A stretch of DNA of 64,000 nucleotides from Streptosporangium roseum DSM 43021 (GTDB lineage Bacteria; Actinomycetota; Actinomycetes; Streptosporangiales; Streptosporangiaceae): assembly GCF_000024865.1 (NCBI RefSeq), contig NC_013595.1:1984001-2048000 (forward strand). The letters are read 5' to 3'. The position numbers and the translations under genes are program-made. Numbering within the stretch: the stretch's first letter is position 1; each line of letters starts with the position of its first letter. Shown here one piece after another: positions 8,071-16,980 of the stretch. The notes beneath the pieces were generated by a model that made no database searches, was not told the origin of the DNA, and worked only from the letters and a program-made list of their open reading frames with translations.

Positions 8071-8300
8071 GGCGCCGGGCCGTCGCATCGCCATGACTCC
8101 GGGCCGTTCCGTCACGTCCACTCCGGGCCGTCGCATCGCTTCGACTCCGGGCCGTTCCGTCACGCCGGCGCCGGGCCGTCCCATCGCCGCGACGCCGGTC
8201 CGTCCCATCACGCTGCGCCGGTCCGTCGCATCACGCCGGCTCCGGGCCGTCGCATCGCGCCGGCTCCGGGCCGTCGCATCGCCGCGACTCCGGTCCGGGT
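8071..8300. repeat. 24-bp tandem repeat array between convergent genes
   Basis: About nine to ten degenerate units of ~24 bp share the core CCGGGCCGTCGCATCGC or CCGGGCCGTTCCGTCACG, alternating between the two forms. The array fills the gap between the DivIVA-domain gene and the convergent PucR gene. One frame reads as 8-residue repeats (TPGRSVTS-like) but has no start with a ribosome site, so I do not call a gene. Confidence 0.88.
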
Positions 8301-8326
8301 GACGCCAGGACGGCCGGGCGGGTGCC

Positions 8327-9790
8327 TCAGTCGGTCAGGCCGAGCTGCCCGGCGGCCCGGACCGCCAGCCAGACCTCGGCGAACGCCCCGGTGGACGACA
8401 GGTCGCGGCCGGTCAGCGCGGTGAACCTGCGCAGCCGGTAGGCCAGCGTGTTGGGGTGTACGTGCAGCGCCGCCGCCGCGTCCTCGGTGCGCCGGTCCCG
8501 CTCCATCCACGTGCGGACCGAGGTCAGCAGCCGGGAGTCGTGGGCCGCGTCGTAGCGGAGCACCTCGCCGAGCACGTGCTCCACCAGCGAGGCCAGCACC
8601 GATGGGTCCTCCGGCAGCCACCTTCCGGTGGTGTCGTCGCCGTAGCGGATCAGCGGCTGGCCGGACTCGGCGGCCCGGGACGCCGCCCACGCCGCCTCCC
8701 GCTGGGCCACCCGCAGCGACGTCCCGGCCGGGAACGGCCTGCTCATCCCGGCCGCGGCGGCGGGCAGGGCGGCGACGGCCGTACCCAGCTCCGCCGAGCC
8801 GAGCACGTGGCGGTCGTCGCCCTGGCGGAGCAGGAGGCAGGGGTGGTCGTCGAGGGCGCGGAGCAGCGCGTCGTCGGGCACTCCGCGGACCGTCAGCAGG
8901 ACGAGCTCCTCGGCGGGGAGCCCCAGCCGGATCAGCCGTCGCCGGGCCGTGGCCGGGTCGAGCACGTCCTGCAGGAGCTCGGCGAGGATCTCGGCGCCCT
9001 CGCGCCGCAGCGTCTCGCGCTCGTGGCGGACCATCGCCACCCGCAGCGCGGCGACGGTGGCGATGTGCTGCACCACCGCCAGCCCGGCGGGCCGCGCGCC
9101 CTCCCTCTCGAAGGCGACCAGGAACCCCGCGGGGCCGCCCGGCGCCGGCACCGGCAGCGCGAAACCGCCGGGGATCGTCGGGGGAGCGTCCGCCGACGCC
9201 GGAAGCACCCCGGGATCGGGCGCCGGGACGCCGGGCAGCAGCGGGCGCCCCTGCGGCGTGCACAGGTACACCTCGTAGCCGGACAGCCGCTCCAGCCTGC
9301 GGAACAGCGTCGCGGTGTCCAGGTCCTCCGAGGCCAGCCAGCGCAGCGCGCCGAAGACCTGGAGCTGCGCGCCGAGCCGCTGCCGGGCGTCCTCCTGCAC
9401 GGCGGCCGCCACCTCCTGGGCGATGGCGATGAACGGCACCGCCAGCGGCACTTCGAGCACCGGCATGCTCCGCTCCTCGGCCGCGGCGAAGAACGCCTCG
9501 TGCAGCGGCGGCACGTGGAGCTGCGCGGACAGGGCCAGCCCGGACACCCCGGCGTCGTCGAGCCGTTCGAGGTAGGCCCGCTGCCGCGCGGCGGAGCGGG
9601 GGATCGCGATGCCCGTCGTCATGATGACCTCGGCACCGAGCAGCCAGGGGGTGGGGTCGTCGAGCTCGCTGACGTGCGCCCAGGAGACCGACCGCGTCAG
9701 CCCGGCCTCACCGGCCATGACACGCAGTTGCAGGGCGGGGAACCGGGTCAGGTCCTCGACGGTGAGTTTGTGTTCAGCCACAAGAAACAC
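8327..9790 (-). CDS. PucR-family transcriptional regulator
   Basis: 487 residues with the PucR architecture: N-terminal purine-catabolism (PucR) domain starting LTVEDLTRFPALQLRV, a central GGDEF-like region, and a C-terminal HTH_30 domain (AAAALHVHPNTLAYRLRRFTALTGRDL). PucR-type regulators activate nitrogen-compound catabolism genes. It is divergent from the agmatinase/permease pair across a ~100-bp intergenic region, so these are its likely targets. Start GTG 9790 has GAAGAG 5 nt upstream; GTG 9781 is the alternative. Confidence 0.93.
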   Translation of the reverse strand: MFLVAEHKLTVEDLTRFPALQLRVMAGEAGLTRSVSWAHVSELDDPTPWLLGAEVIMTTGIAIPRSAARQRAYLERLDDAGVSGLALSAQLHVPPLHEAFFAAAEERSMPVLEVPLAVPFIAIAQEVAAAVQEDARQRLGAQLQVFGALRWLASEDLDTATLFRRLERLSGYEVYLCTPQGRPLLPGVPAPDPGVLPASADAPPTIPGGFALPVPAPGGPAGFLVAFEREGARPAGLAVVQHIATVAALRVAMVRHERETLRREGAEILAELLQDVLDPATARRRLIRLGLPAEELVLLTVRGVPDDALLRALDDHPCLLLRQGDDRHVLGSAELGTAVAALPAAAAGMSRPFPAGTSLRVAQREAAWAASRAAESGQPLIRYGDDTTGRWLPEDPSVLASLVEHVLGEVLRYDAAHDSRLLTSVRTWMERDRRTEDAAAALHVHPNTLAYRLRRFTALTGRDLSSTGAFAEVWLAVRAAGQLGLTD

Positions 9791-9892
9791 CGTAGCTCTT
9801 CGTTGACCACACAGTTGCATAGAGTGGGCGAAACATCGCAGACTGACCCAAACATCTCTCTGACCAGGTATTTCGCGAAAGGACCGCGCCGC

Positions 9893-10855
9893 ATGACCGA
9901 GACCCGGGGGCCCGTCGACTCCTCCCGCATCCCGCGTTTCGCGGGCCCGGCCACCTTCGCGCGGCTGCCGCGTCTGGACGAGGTCGGCCGCTGCGACGTG
10001 GCCGTGGTCGGAGTGCCCTTCGACAGCGGGGTCTCCTACCGGCCCGGCGCCCGTTTCGGCCCCTCGGCCGTCCGCGAGGCCAGCCGCCTGCTCCGGCCGT
10101 ACCACCCGGGCCTGGACGTCTCGCCGTTCGCCGCGCTGCAGGTGGCCGACGCCGGCGACATCGCCTGCAACCCGTTCGACATCGGCGAGGCGGTCGAGAC
10201 GATCGAGCACGCCGCGGGCGAGCTCCAGGACACCGGGGCTCGGCTGGTGACGATCGGCGGCGACCACACGATCGCGCTGCCCCTGCTCCGCTCCCTCGCC
10301 AGGAGGCACGGTCCGGTGGCGCTGCTCCACTTCGACGCCCACCTCGACACCTGGGACACCTACTTCGGCGCCGAGTACACCCACGGCACGCCGTTCCGCC
10401 GGGCCGTCGAGGAGGGCATTCTCGACACCGAGGCGCTCAGTCACGTCGGCACGCGCGGCCCGCTGTACGGCAAGAAGGACCTCGAAGACGACAGGCGCCT
10501 GGGCTTCGGCGTCGTGACCTCGGCCGACGTGATGCGCCGGGGTGTGGACGAGGTCGTGGACGCGCTCAGGCAGCGGATCGGCGGCCGCCCGCTGTACCTG
10601 TCCATCGACATCGACGTGCTCGACCCCGCGCACGCCCCCGGCACCGGCACCCCGGAGGCGGGCGGCCTGACCAGCCGCGAGCTGCTGGAGATCCTGCGCG
10701 GCCTGGCCGGGGCCAACCTGGTCGGGGCCGACGTGGTCGAGGTCGCCCCCGCCTACGACCACGCCGAGATCACCTCGGTCGCCGCCTCCCACGTCGCCTA
10801 CGACCTCGTCAGCCTGCTGGCCCTGTCCGCGCCCTCCCTGGAGAAGACCCCATGA
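9893..10855 (+). CDS. speB: Agmatinase / guanidinobutyrase-type ureohydrolase
   Basis: 320 residues, the usual size for the arginase/agmatinase fold. All Mn2+ ligands are visible: GGDHT (D124, H125), DAHLD (D148, H150, D152) and SIDIDVLDP (D239, D241), followed by GTGTPEAGG. The family cleaves urea from guanidino compounds. Which one cannot be read directly: agmatine gives putrescine, 4-guanidinobutyrate gives GABA. The neighbourhood (aminobutyraldehyde-type dehydrogenase, polyamine importer, PuuB-like oxidase) fits either. The stop codon overlaps the start of the permease gene (ATGA), implying translational coupling. Confidence 0.92.
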   Translation: MTETRGPVDSSRIPRFAGPATFARLPRLDEVGRCDVAVVGVPFDSGVSYRPGARFGPSAVREASRLLRPYHPGLDVSPFAALQVADAGDIACNPFDIGEAVETIEHAAGELQDTGARLVTIGGDHTIALPLLRSLARRHGPVALLHFDAHLDTWDTYFGAEYTHGTPFRRAVEEGILDTEALSHVGTRGPLYGKKDLEDDRRLGFGVVTSADVMRRGVDEVVDALRQRIGGRPLYLSIDIDVLDPAHAPGTGTPEAGGLTSRELLEILRGLAGANLVGADVVEVAPAYDHAEITSVAASHVAYDLVSLLALSAPSLEKTP

Positions 10856-12387
10856 GCCAGCCCCCCTCCATCACCGAGATCGAGCAGTACGGCGTCGAGC
10901 GCATCCCGGACGCCGACCGCACCGCCCGCCCGCTCGACCTGTTCCGCCTGGCGTTCGGCGGCGCGAACACCTTCGCCACGTGCGTGCTCGGCGCGTTCCC
11001 CATCCTGTTCGGCCTCTCCTTCTGGCAGGGGCTCTCGGCGACCCTGCTGGGCCTGGTGGTCGGCTCGCTGATCCTCGCGCCGCTGGCCGTCTTCGGCCCG
11101 GTGAACGGCACCAACAATGCCGTCTCCTCCTCGGCGCACCTGGGCGTGCACGGCCGTGTGGTCGGCTCGTTCCTGTCCCTGCTGACCGCGATCGCGTTCT
11201 TCTCGATCTCGGTCTGGTCCTCCGGCGACGCCCTGGTCGGCGGCGCGCACCGGCTGGTCGGCCTGCCGGAGTCCGGTTTCTCCTACGGCCTGGCGTACGC
11301 GCTGTTCGCCGGGCTGGTCCTGGCCGTCTGCGTGTACGGCTTCCGCTTCATGCTGCTGGTCAACAAGGTCGCGGTGGTGGCCGCCTCGGTGCTGTTCGTG
11401 CTCGGCGCCTTCGCCTTCGCCGGCGACTTCGACCCCTCCTACCCGGGGGTGTTCGCCTCCACGGCCGATCCGGCGTTCTGGCCGTCGTTCATCGGCGCCG
11501 CCCTGATCGTGCTCTCCAACCCGATCTCCTTCGGCGCCTTCCTCGGCGACTGGTCGCGCTACATCCCCGCGGCGACGCCCCGCACCCGGGTGATGGGCGC
11601 GGCCTTCCTGGCCCAGCTGGCCACGATCCTGCCGTTCTTCTTCGGCCTGGCCACCGCCTCGATCATCGCGACCAAGGCCGCCGAGTACGTCGACCCGGCC
11701 GCCCCCAACTACGTCGGCGGCCTGCTGGCGGTCTCACCCGGCTGGTACTTCCTGCCGGTCTGCCTGATCGCCCTGATCGGCGGCATGTCGACCGGCACCA
11801 CCGCGCTGTACGGCACCGGCCTGGACTTCTCCAGCGTCTTCCCGCGCTTCACCCGGGTGCAGGCGACGGTGCTCATCGGCGTGCTGTCGATCGGCTTCAT
11901 CTTCCTCGGCCGGTTCGCGCTCAACCTGACCCAGAGCATCTCCACCTTCGCCACCCTGATCATCACCTGCACCGCTCCCTGGATGGTGATCATGATGCTC
12001 GGCTACGTGACCCGCCGGGGCTGGTACGACCCGGAGGCCCTGCAGGTCTTCAACCGCCGCCAGCGCGGCGGGCGCTACTGGTTCACCCATGGCTGGAACT
12101 GGCGCGGCATGACCGCCTGGCTCCTCGCCGCGGTCGTGGCCATCCTTTTCGTCAACATCCCCGGCCAGTTCGTCGGCCCGCTCGGCGGCCTCGCCGGCGG
12201 CGTCGACATCTCCCTCCCGCTGGGCCTGGCGATCGCGGCCGTGCTCTACCTGGCGCTGCTGGCGTCCTTCCCCGAGCCTCGCGGGGTCTACGGCCCGGCC
12301 GGGCCGCGCCTGGTCCGCGCCTCCGACGCCGAGATCCCGGCCATCACCGGTCTCTTGGCCGAGCCCCTGGCGGCGGAGAGGGTGTGA
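10852..12387 (+). CDS. NCS1-family (purine-cytosine permease-like) transporter
   Basis: 511 residues with about 12 membrane segments. It carries the NCS1 hallmarks: an N-terminal FGGANTF segment in TM1, GPVNGTNNAVSSSAHLGVHGR between early helices and SNPISFGAFLGDWSRYIP before a later helix. NCS1 carriers import nucleobases, thiamine, allantoin or related compounds by cation symport. Coupled by a 4-bp overlap to the ureohydrolase gene, it most likely imports that enzyme's substrate or a related guanidino/amino compound (inference). Confidence 0.92.
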   Translation: MSQPPSITEIEQYGVERIPDADRTARPLDLFRLAFGGANTFATCVLGAFPILFGLSFWQGLSATLLGLVVGSLILAPLAVFGPVNGTNNAVSSSAHLGVHGRVVGSFLSLLTAIAFFSISVWSSGDALVGGAHRLVGLPESGFSYGLAYALFAGLVLAVCVYGFRFMLLVNKVAVVAASVLFVLGAFAFAGDFDPSYPGVFASTADPAFWPSFIGAALIVLSNPISFGAFLGDWSRYIPAATPRTRVMGAAFLAQLATILPFFFGLATASIIATKAAEYVDPAAPNYVGGLLAVSPGWYFLPVCLIALIGGMSTGTTALYGTGLDFSSVFPRFTRVQATVLIGVLSIGFIFLGRFALNLTQSISTFATLIITCTAPWMVIMMLGYVTRRGWYDPEALQVFNRRQRGGRYWFTHGWNWRGMTAWLLAAVVAILFVNIPGQFVGPLGGLAGGVDISLPLGLAIAAVLYLALLASFPEPRGVYGPAGPRLVRASDAEIPAITGLLAEPLAAERV

Positions 12388-12405
12388 GGCCGTCGCGCGC
12401 GGAGG

Positions 12406-12900
12406 CTAGCGAGTGCCCCAGGAGTAGGTCTGCTTGTGGAGCTTGAGGTAGACGAAGGTCTCCGTCGCGCGCACGGTGGGGATGGCGCGGATCTTGCCGA
12501 GGATCTCCAGGAGGTGCTGGTCGCTCTCGCAGACGACCTCGACCATGATGTCGAGGGATCCGGCGGTCAGGACGACGTAGTCGATCTCCGCGATGGCCGA
12601 CAGCTCGTCGGCCACGATCTCCAGGTCGCCCTCGCACTTGATGCCGATCATGGCCTGGCGGGGGAATCCCAGGGTCAGCGGGTCGGTGACCGCGACGATC
12701 TGCATGACTCCCGCGTCGAGCAGGCGCTGGACCCGCTGGCGGACCGCCGCCTCGGACAGGCCCACGGCCTTCCCGATGGCGGCGTACGGCTTGCGCCCGT
12801 CGCCCTGCAACTGTTCGACGATCTGCTTGGAGATCTCGTCGAGGACGACGGGACCTGGCCTGGCGTCGTTTTCGCGGCGTACCTTGGGCGGCGTCGTCAT
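12406..12900 (-). CDS. Lrp/AsnC-family transcriptional regulator
   Basis: 164 residues: N-terminal HTH (LDEISKQIVEQLQGDGRKPYAAIGKAVGLSEAAVRQRVQRLLDAGV) and C-terminal RAM domain (IVADELSAIAEIDYVVLTAGSLDIMVEVVC...LLEILGKIRAIPTVRATETFVYLKL). It is divergent from the aldehyde dehydrogenase and importer genes, and AsnC-type regulators often sit next to PatD/Pot-like polyamine genes, so it probably controls them. The 3' end faces the permease gene, separated by 18 bp. Confidence 0.94.
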   Translation of the reverse strand: MTTPPKVRRENDARPGPVVLDEISKQIVEQLQGDGRKPYAAIGKAVGLSEAAVRQRVQRLLDAGVMQIVAVTDPLTLGFPRQAMIGIKCEGDLEIVADELSAIAEIDYVVLTAGSLDIMVEVVCESDQHLLEILGKIRAIPTVRATETFVYLKLHKQTYSWGTR

Positions 12901-13028
12901 CCGCGCTCCCTGGCGTCATGTTGCGGGGCTGTTGCCGTCATGTTGCGGCTCCGATGCGACATGGTGTCAGTTCTTGAGCCTCTGTCAAGCGAATTCGTAG
13001 CAATTTGGTATCTTCACAACGAAATCCC

Positions 13029-13065
13029 TTGTCGCGTGGCACCTACTCTGTAAGAGTCGCGACAA
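13029..13065. promoter_or_regulatory. Nested inverted repeat upstream of the aldehyde dehydrogenase gene
   Basis: Perfect 8-bp outer arms TTGTCGCG (13029-13036) and CGCGACAA (13058-13065) enclose a second dyad ACTCT-GTA-AGAGT (13045-13057). It lies 30 bp before the TTG start and may be an operator for the divergent Lrp-type regulator or a leader hairpin. Function is inferred. Confidence 0.6.
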
Positions 13066-13094
13066 CTCGGCCCCACTGTGCAAGGAGGTCAACG

Positions 13095-14552
13095 TTGACC
13101 ACCCCGGTTGAGAACCATGAGCCCACCCGTCTGCGCAACTACATCAATGGTGAGTTCGTGGACGCCAAGAGCGGCCGATTCTCCGATGTCATCGACCCCT
13201 GCACCGGAGAGGCCTACCTTCAGGCGCCGATCTCCGGTCCGGAGGACGTCGACGAAGCCTACGCCGCCGCAGCCGCCGCCTTCGAGTCGTGGAGTCAGCT
13301 CACCCCGGGTGAGCGGGCCAACCTGCTGCTCAAGGTGGCCGACGCCGTCGACGCCCGCGCCGAGGAGCTGAACGAGGCCGAGTGCCTCAACACCGGCAAG
13401 CCGCGTGCCCGCATGGCCGAGGACGAGACTCCGGTGGCCGCCGACCACTTCCGCTTCTTCGCGGGCGCGGCGCGCACCCTGGAGGGCCCGACGTCGGGCG
13501 AGTTCCTCGCCGACCACACCTCCGTCATCCGGCACGAGCCGATCGGCGTCGTGGGCCAGGTCACGCCCTGGAACTACCCGATGATGATGGCGGTCTGGAA
13601 GATCGCCCCCGCGCTCGCCGCGGGCAACACCATCGTGCTCAAGCCCTCCGACACCACCCCGGTCTCCACGGTCAAGCTGGCCGAGATCCTCGGGGAGATC
13701 CTGCCGAAGGGCGTCTTCAACGTCGTCGTCGGCGACCGCGAGACCGGCGCCCTCGTCGTCGGCCACCCGACCGCGCAGATGGTCGCGATCACCGGTTCGG
13801 TCGGTGCGGGCATGGCCGTGGCCAAGTCCGCGGCCGAGGACCTCAAGCGGGTCCACCTGGAGCTCGGCGGCAAGGCCCCCGTCGTCGTCTTCGACGACGT
13901 CAAGGACCTCAAGGCCGCCGCCGAGGCCATCGCCACGGCCGGTCTCTACAACGGCGGCCAGGACTGCACCGCGGCCTGCCGCGTGCTGGTCCACGAGGAC
14001 GTCCACGACGAGTTCGTGGCCGCGCTCACCGAGGCGGCCGCGGGCACCGTGACCGGCGACCTGTCCAACGAGGACGCCCTCTACGGCCCGCTCAACAACG
14101 CCGGCCAGCTCGCCCGCGTCGCGGCCTTCTTCGACCGGGTCCCCGGCCACGCCAAGGTCCTGACCGGCGGTCACCAGGTCGGCGACAAGGGCTACTTCTT
14201 CGCTCCCACCATCGTCGACGGCCTCCAGCAGGACGACGAGATGGTGCAGAACGAGGTCTTCGGGCCCGTCATCACCGTCCAGACCTTCTCCGACGAGGCC
14301 GACGCGGTGGCCAAGGCCAACGGCGTCAGGTACGGCCTGTCGAGCTCGGTGTGGACCTCCGACCACGGCCGGGCCATGCGGATGTCGAAGCGTCTCGACT
14401 TTGGCGTCGTATGGGTCAACACTCATATCCCGTTTGTCTCAGAGATGCCTCACGGTGGCTTCAAGCACTCCGGATACGGCAAGGACCTTTCCGTCTTCGG
14501 GTTGCACGATTACCTCCGCGTTAAGCATGTAATGCACTACATCGGCGAATAG
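13095..14552 (+). CDS. Aldehyde dehydrogenase, gamma-aminobutyraldehyde type
   Basis: 485 residues of the ALDH superfamily. Catalytic residues are in place: E256 in LELGGKAP and nucleophile C291 in GGQDCTA; the cofactor motif GSVGAG and the PWNYP segment are also present. The GGQDCTAACRVLV context is typical of gamma-aminobutyraldehyde/betaine aldehyde dehydrogenases (PatD/PuuC group). TTG 13095 was selected because a perfect AAGGAGGT (13082-13089) precedes it. It would oxidise the aminoaldehyde made by the PuuB-like or transaminase step to GABA or a related acid. The Pot importer follows 26 bp downstream. Confidence 0.94.
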   Translation: MTTPVENHEPTRLRNYINGEFVDAKSGRFSDVIDPCTGEAYLQAPISGPEDVDEAYAAAAAAFESWSQLTPGERANLLLKVADAVDARAEELNEAECLNTGKPRARMAEDETPVAADHFRFFAGAARTLEGPTSGEFLADHTSVIRHEPIGVVGQVTPWNYPMMMAVWKIAPALAAGNTIVLKPSDTTPVSTVKLAEILGEILPKGVFNVVVGDRETGALVVGHPTAQMVAITGSVGAGMAVAKSAAEDLKRVHLELGGKAPVVVFDDVKDLKAAAEAIATAGLYNGGQDCTAACRVLVHEDVHDEFVAALTEAAAGTVTGDLSNEDALYGPLNNAGQLARVAAFFDRVPGHAKVLTGGHQVGDKGYFFAPTIVDGLQQDDEMVQNEVFGPVITVQTFSDEADAVAKANGVRYGLSSSVWTSDHGRAMRMSKRLDFGVVWVNTHIPFVSEMPHGGFKHSGYGKDLSVFGLHDYLRVKHVMHYIGE

Positions 14553-14578
14553 CCGCGAACAGAGGGAATAAGCCTGGT

Positions 14579-15724
14579 ATGACCGATATCCAGGCGGGTA
14601 CGGAGGCGGCCGCCGCCGCCTCCACCTCCGCCCAGGTGCCCGCCATCGAGCTCGACGGAGTCGTCAAGGAGTACCTCGCCCACGGAGAAGTCGTCCAGGC
14701 GGTAAAGGGAGTGACCCTGACGATCACCGAGGGCGAGTTCTTCTCGCTCCTCGGGCCCTCCGGATGCGGCAAGACCACCACGATGCGCATGATCGCCGGG
14801 TTCGAGGATCCGTCGCGCGGCACGGTGCGGCTGCACGGCCAGGACGTGACCAACGTCCCTCCCAACAAGCGCGACGTGAACATGGTGTTCCAGTCCTACG
14901 CGCTGTTCCCGCACATGAACGTCTGGGAGAACGTCGCCTTCGGCCTCAGGCGCAAGAAGATCGGCGAGGCCGAGATCAAGCGGCGCGTCGGCGAGATGCT
15001 GGAGATCGTGGCCCTCACCGGCCGCGAGAAGCGCCGCCCCCGGGAGATGTCCGGCGGCCAGCAGCAGCGGGTCGCCCTGGCCCGCGCCCTCGTCAACAAG
15101 CCCCGCGCGCTCCTGCTGGACGAGCCCCTGGGCGCCCTGGACCTCAAGCTCCGCCAGGCCATGCAGATCGAGCTCAAGCGGATCCAGCGCGAGGTCGGCA
15201 TCACGTTCGTCTACGTCACGCACGACCAGAGCGAGGCGCTCACCATGAGCGACCGCATCGCCGTCATGAACGACGGCCTGGTCGAGCAGCTCGCCTCGCC
15301 CCGCGAGATCTACGAGAGCCCGTCCACCGCGTTCGTGGCGGGCTTCATCGGCACCTCCAACCTCCTCAGCGGCACCGTGGACCGGATCGTCTCCGGCTCC
15401 GCCGTACTGAGGCTGGGGCAGGAGGGCCGGGTCCTGGTGGCGGGGGACGGTTTCCAGGTCGCCGATCCGGTCGCGGTCACCGTGCGCCCCGAGAAGATCA
15501 CCATCTCCACGGAGGAGCCGGCGGGCGACCTCAGCGTCGTGCCGGGCATCGTGTCCGAAGTGGTCTACTTGGGCCTTTACAACAGTTACGCGGTGAGCCT
15601 GGCAGATGGTGCCGAGGTCACCGTGTTCCAGCAGAACGCGCTTGACAGCACGAGTACGGCAGAACGCGGTGACGCCGTCTGGTTGTCGTGGCAGCCGCGC
15701 CACTCGTACGCGATCGGAAGTTGA
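14579..15724 (+). CDS. potA: Spermidine/putrescine ABC importer, ATP-binding subunit
   Basis: 381 residues: Walker A GPSGCGKTTT (about residue 60), Q-loop VFQSYALFPHM, signature MSGGQQQRVALARAL, Walker B LLLDEPLGALD, H-loop THDQ, and a C-terminal TOBE domain (SNLLSGTVDRI..., VRPEKI). This is the PotA/FbpC architecture. It is the first gene of a potA-potD-potB-potC series following the aldehyde dehydrogenase; the context supports polyamine or amino-acid-derived amine uptake. Confidence 0.93.
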   Translation: MTDIQAGTEAAAAASTSAQVPAIELDGVVKEYLAHGEVVQAVKGVTLTITEGEFFSLLGPSGCGKTTTMRMIAGFEDPSRGTVRLHGQDVTNVPPNKRDVNMVFQSYALFPHMNVWENVAFGLRRKKIGEAEIKRRVGEMLEIVALTGREKRRPREMSGGQQQRVALARALVNKPRALLLDEPLGALDLKLRQAMQIELKRIQREVGITFVYVTHDQSEALTMSDRIAVMNDGLVEQLASPREIYESPSTAFVAGFIGTSNLLSGTVDRIVSGSAVLRLGQEGRVLVAGDGFQVADPVAVTVRPEKITISTEEPAGDLSVVPGIVSEVVYLGLYNSYAVSLADGAEVTVFQQNALDSTSTAERGDAVWLSWQPRHSYAIGS

Positions 15725-15732
15725 GTACCGCC

Positions 15733-16974
15733 ATGCACCACTCACATGACCCGGCCTTCCTGCGGGGTATGACGCAGAGCCGCTCGATCACCCGTCGTGA
15801 CGCCTTCCGCCTGGCCGGGCTGTCCGCGGCGGGCCTGGCCCTCGCCGGCTGCGGCGTCCAGGGCAAGAAGGTGGAGCCGCCCAAGGTGGACGCCGTCGCC
15901 GACTTCTGGGCCTCCCAGAAGAAGAACGACATCCTGCGCTTCGCCAACTGGCCGCTCTACATCGACAAGGACGGCAAGAGGTATCCGTCCCTGGAGATGT
16001 TCACCGCCGACACCGGCATCAAGGTGACCTACCAGGAAGCCATCCAGGACAACACCACGTTCTTCGGCAAGGTCCAGCCGCTGCTCGCCGCCAACAACGA
16101 CATCGGCTACGACCTGATGGTCCTGACGAACGGCCTGCAGCTCAGCAAGGCAATCGCCCTGGGCTACCTGGTCCCGCTGGACCACTCCAAGCTGCCGAAC
16201 TTCGCGGCCAACGCGGCCCAGAAGGTCAAGAACCCGACCTGGGACCCGAACAACACCCACACGATCCCGTGGACCGTCGGCCTGACCGGCATCGCCTACA
16301 ACCCCAAGTACGTGGACGAGGTCACGAGCATCCAGGACCTCTGGAACCCCAAGTACAAGGGCAAGGTCGGCATGATGCTCGACACCCAGGAGGTGGCCAA
16401 CTTCGGCATGTTCTCCCTGGGCATCGACCCCGACAAGTCGACCGAGGCCGACTGGCGGAAGGCCGGGGAGAAGCTCAAGGCGCAGCGCGACGCGGGGCTG
16501 GTGCGCAAGTACTACGAGAACGACTACGTCGACGCCCTCGTCCGGGGCGACGTGTGGATCACCATGGCCTGGTCGGGTGACATCTTCCAGCAGGTCGCCG
16601 AGGGCAAGGACCTCAAGTTCGTGGTGCCCGAGGAGGGCGGCACGATCTGGACCGACAACATGTGCATCCCCAAGACCGCGCAGAACCCGCTGGACGCCCT
16701 GATGCTGATGGACTACGTCTACCAGCCCAAGATCGCCACGATGCTGGTCGAGTACATCAACTACATCACCCCGGTGCCCGCCACCAAGGATCTGATCCTC
16801 GCCGACGCCGCCCAGGCCAAGGGCGACGACAAGGCCTCGCTGGAGCAGATCGCCAAGAGCCCGCTGATCTTCCCCTCCGAGGCCGACATGGCCAAGCTGC
16901 GCTCCTACAAGACGCTGACCACGGCCGAGGAGAAGGTCTTCGAGTCCATCTTCCAACCCGTCACCCAGGGCTGA
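15733..16974 (+). CDS. potD: Polyamine-type ABC importer, substrate-binding lipoprotein
   Basis: 413 residues. It has a twin-arginine signal (ITRRDAFRLAG, R21-R22) merged with a lipobox LAGC (C40), so it is predicted to be Tat-exported and lipid-anchored. The mature part is PotD-like: RFANWPLYID, the TWDPNNTHTIPWTVGLTGIAYN segment, and the WSGDIFQQV and GGTIWTDNMCIPKTAQNP motifs that shape the ligand pocket. ATG 15733 was chosen; ATG 15769 is an alternative that keeps the RR motif. Located between potA and potB. Confidence 0.93.
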   Translation: MHHSHDPAFLRGMTQSRSITRRDAFRLAGLSAAGLALAGCGVQGKKVEPPKVDAVADFWASQKKNDILRFANWPLYIDKDGKRYPSLEMFTADTGIKVTYQEAIQDNTTFFGKVQPLLAANNDIGYDLMVLTNGLQLSKAIALGYLVPLDHSKLPNFAANAAQKVKNPTWDPNNTHTIPWTVGLTGIAYNPKYVDEVTSIQDLWNPKYKGKVGMMLDTQEVANFGMFSLGIDPDKSTEADWRKAGEKLKAQRDAGLVRKYYENDYVDALVRGDVWITMAWSGDIFQQVAEGKDLKFVVPEEGGTIWTDNMCIPKTAQNPLDALMLMDYVYQPKIATMLVEYINYITPVPATKDLILADAAQAKGDDKASLEQIAKSPLIFPSEADMAKLRSYKTLTTAEEKVFESIFQPVTQG

Positions 16975-16980
16975 CCGGAG

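Noticed and set aside
8071..8300. CRISPR array
   Set aside because: Units are contiguous and degenerate with no unique spacers; no cas genes in the window.
8015..8302. 95-codon frame of TPGRSVTS-like octapeptide repeats
   Set aside because: Created by the 24-bp tandem array; begins inside the DivIVA-domain gene and has no ribosome site.
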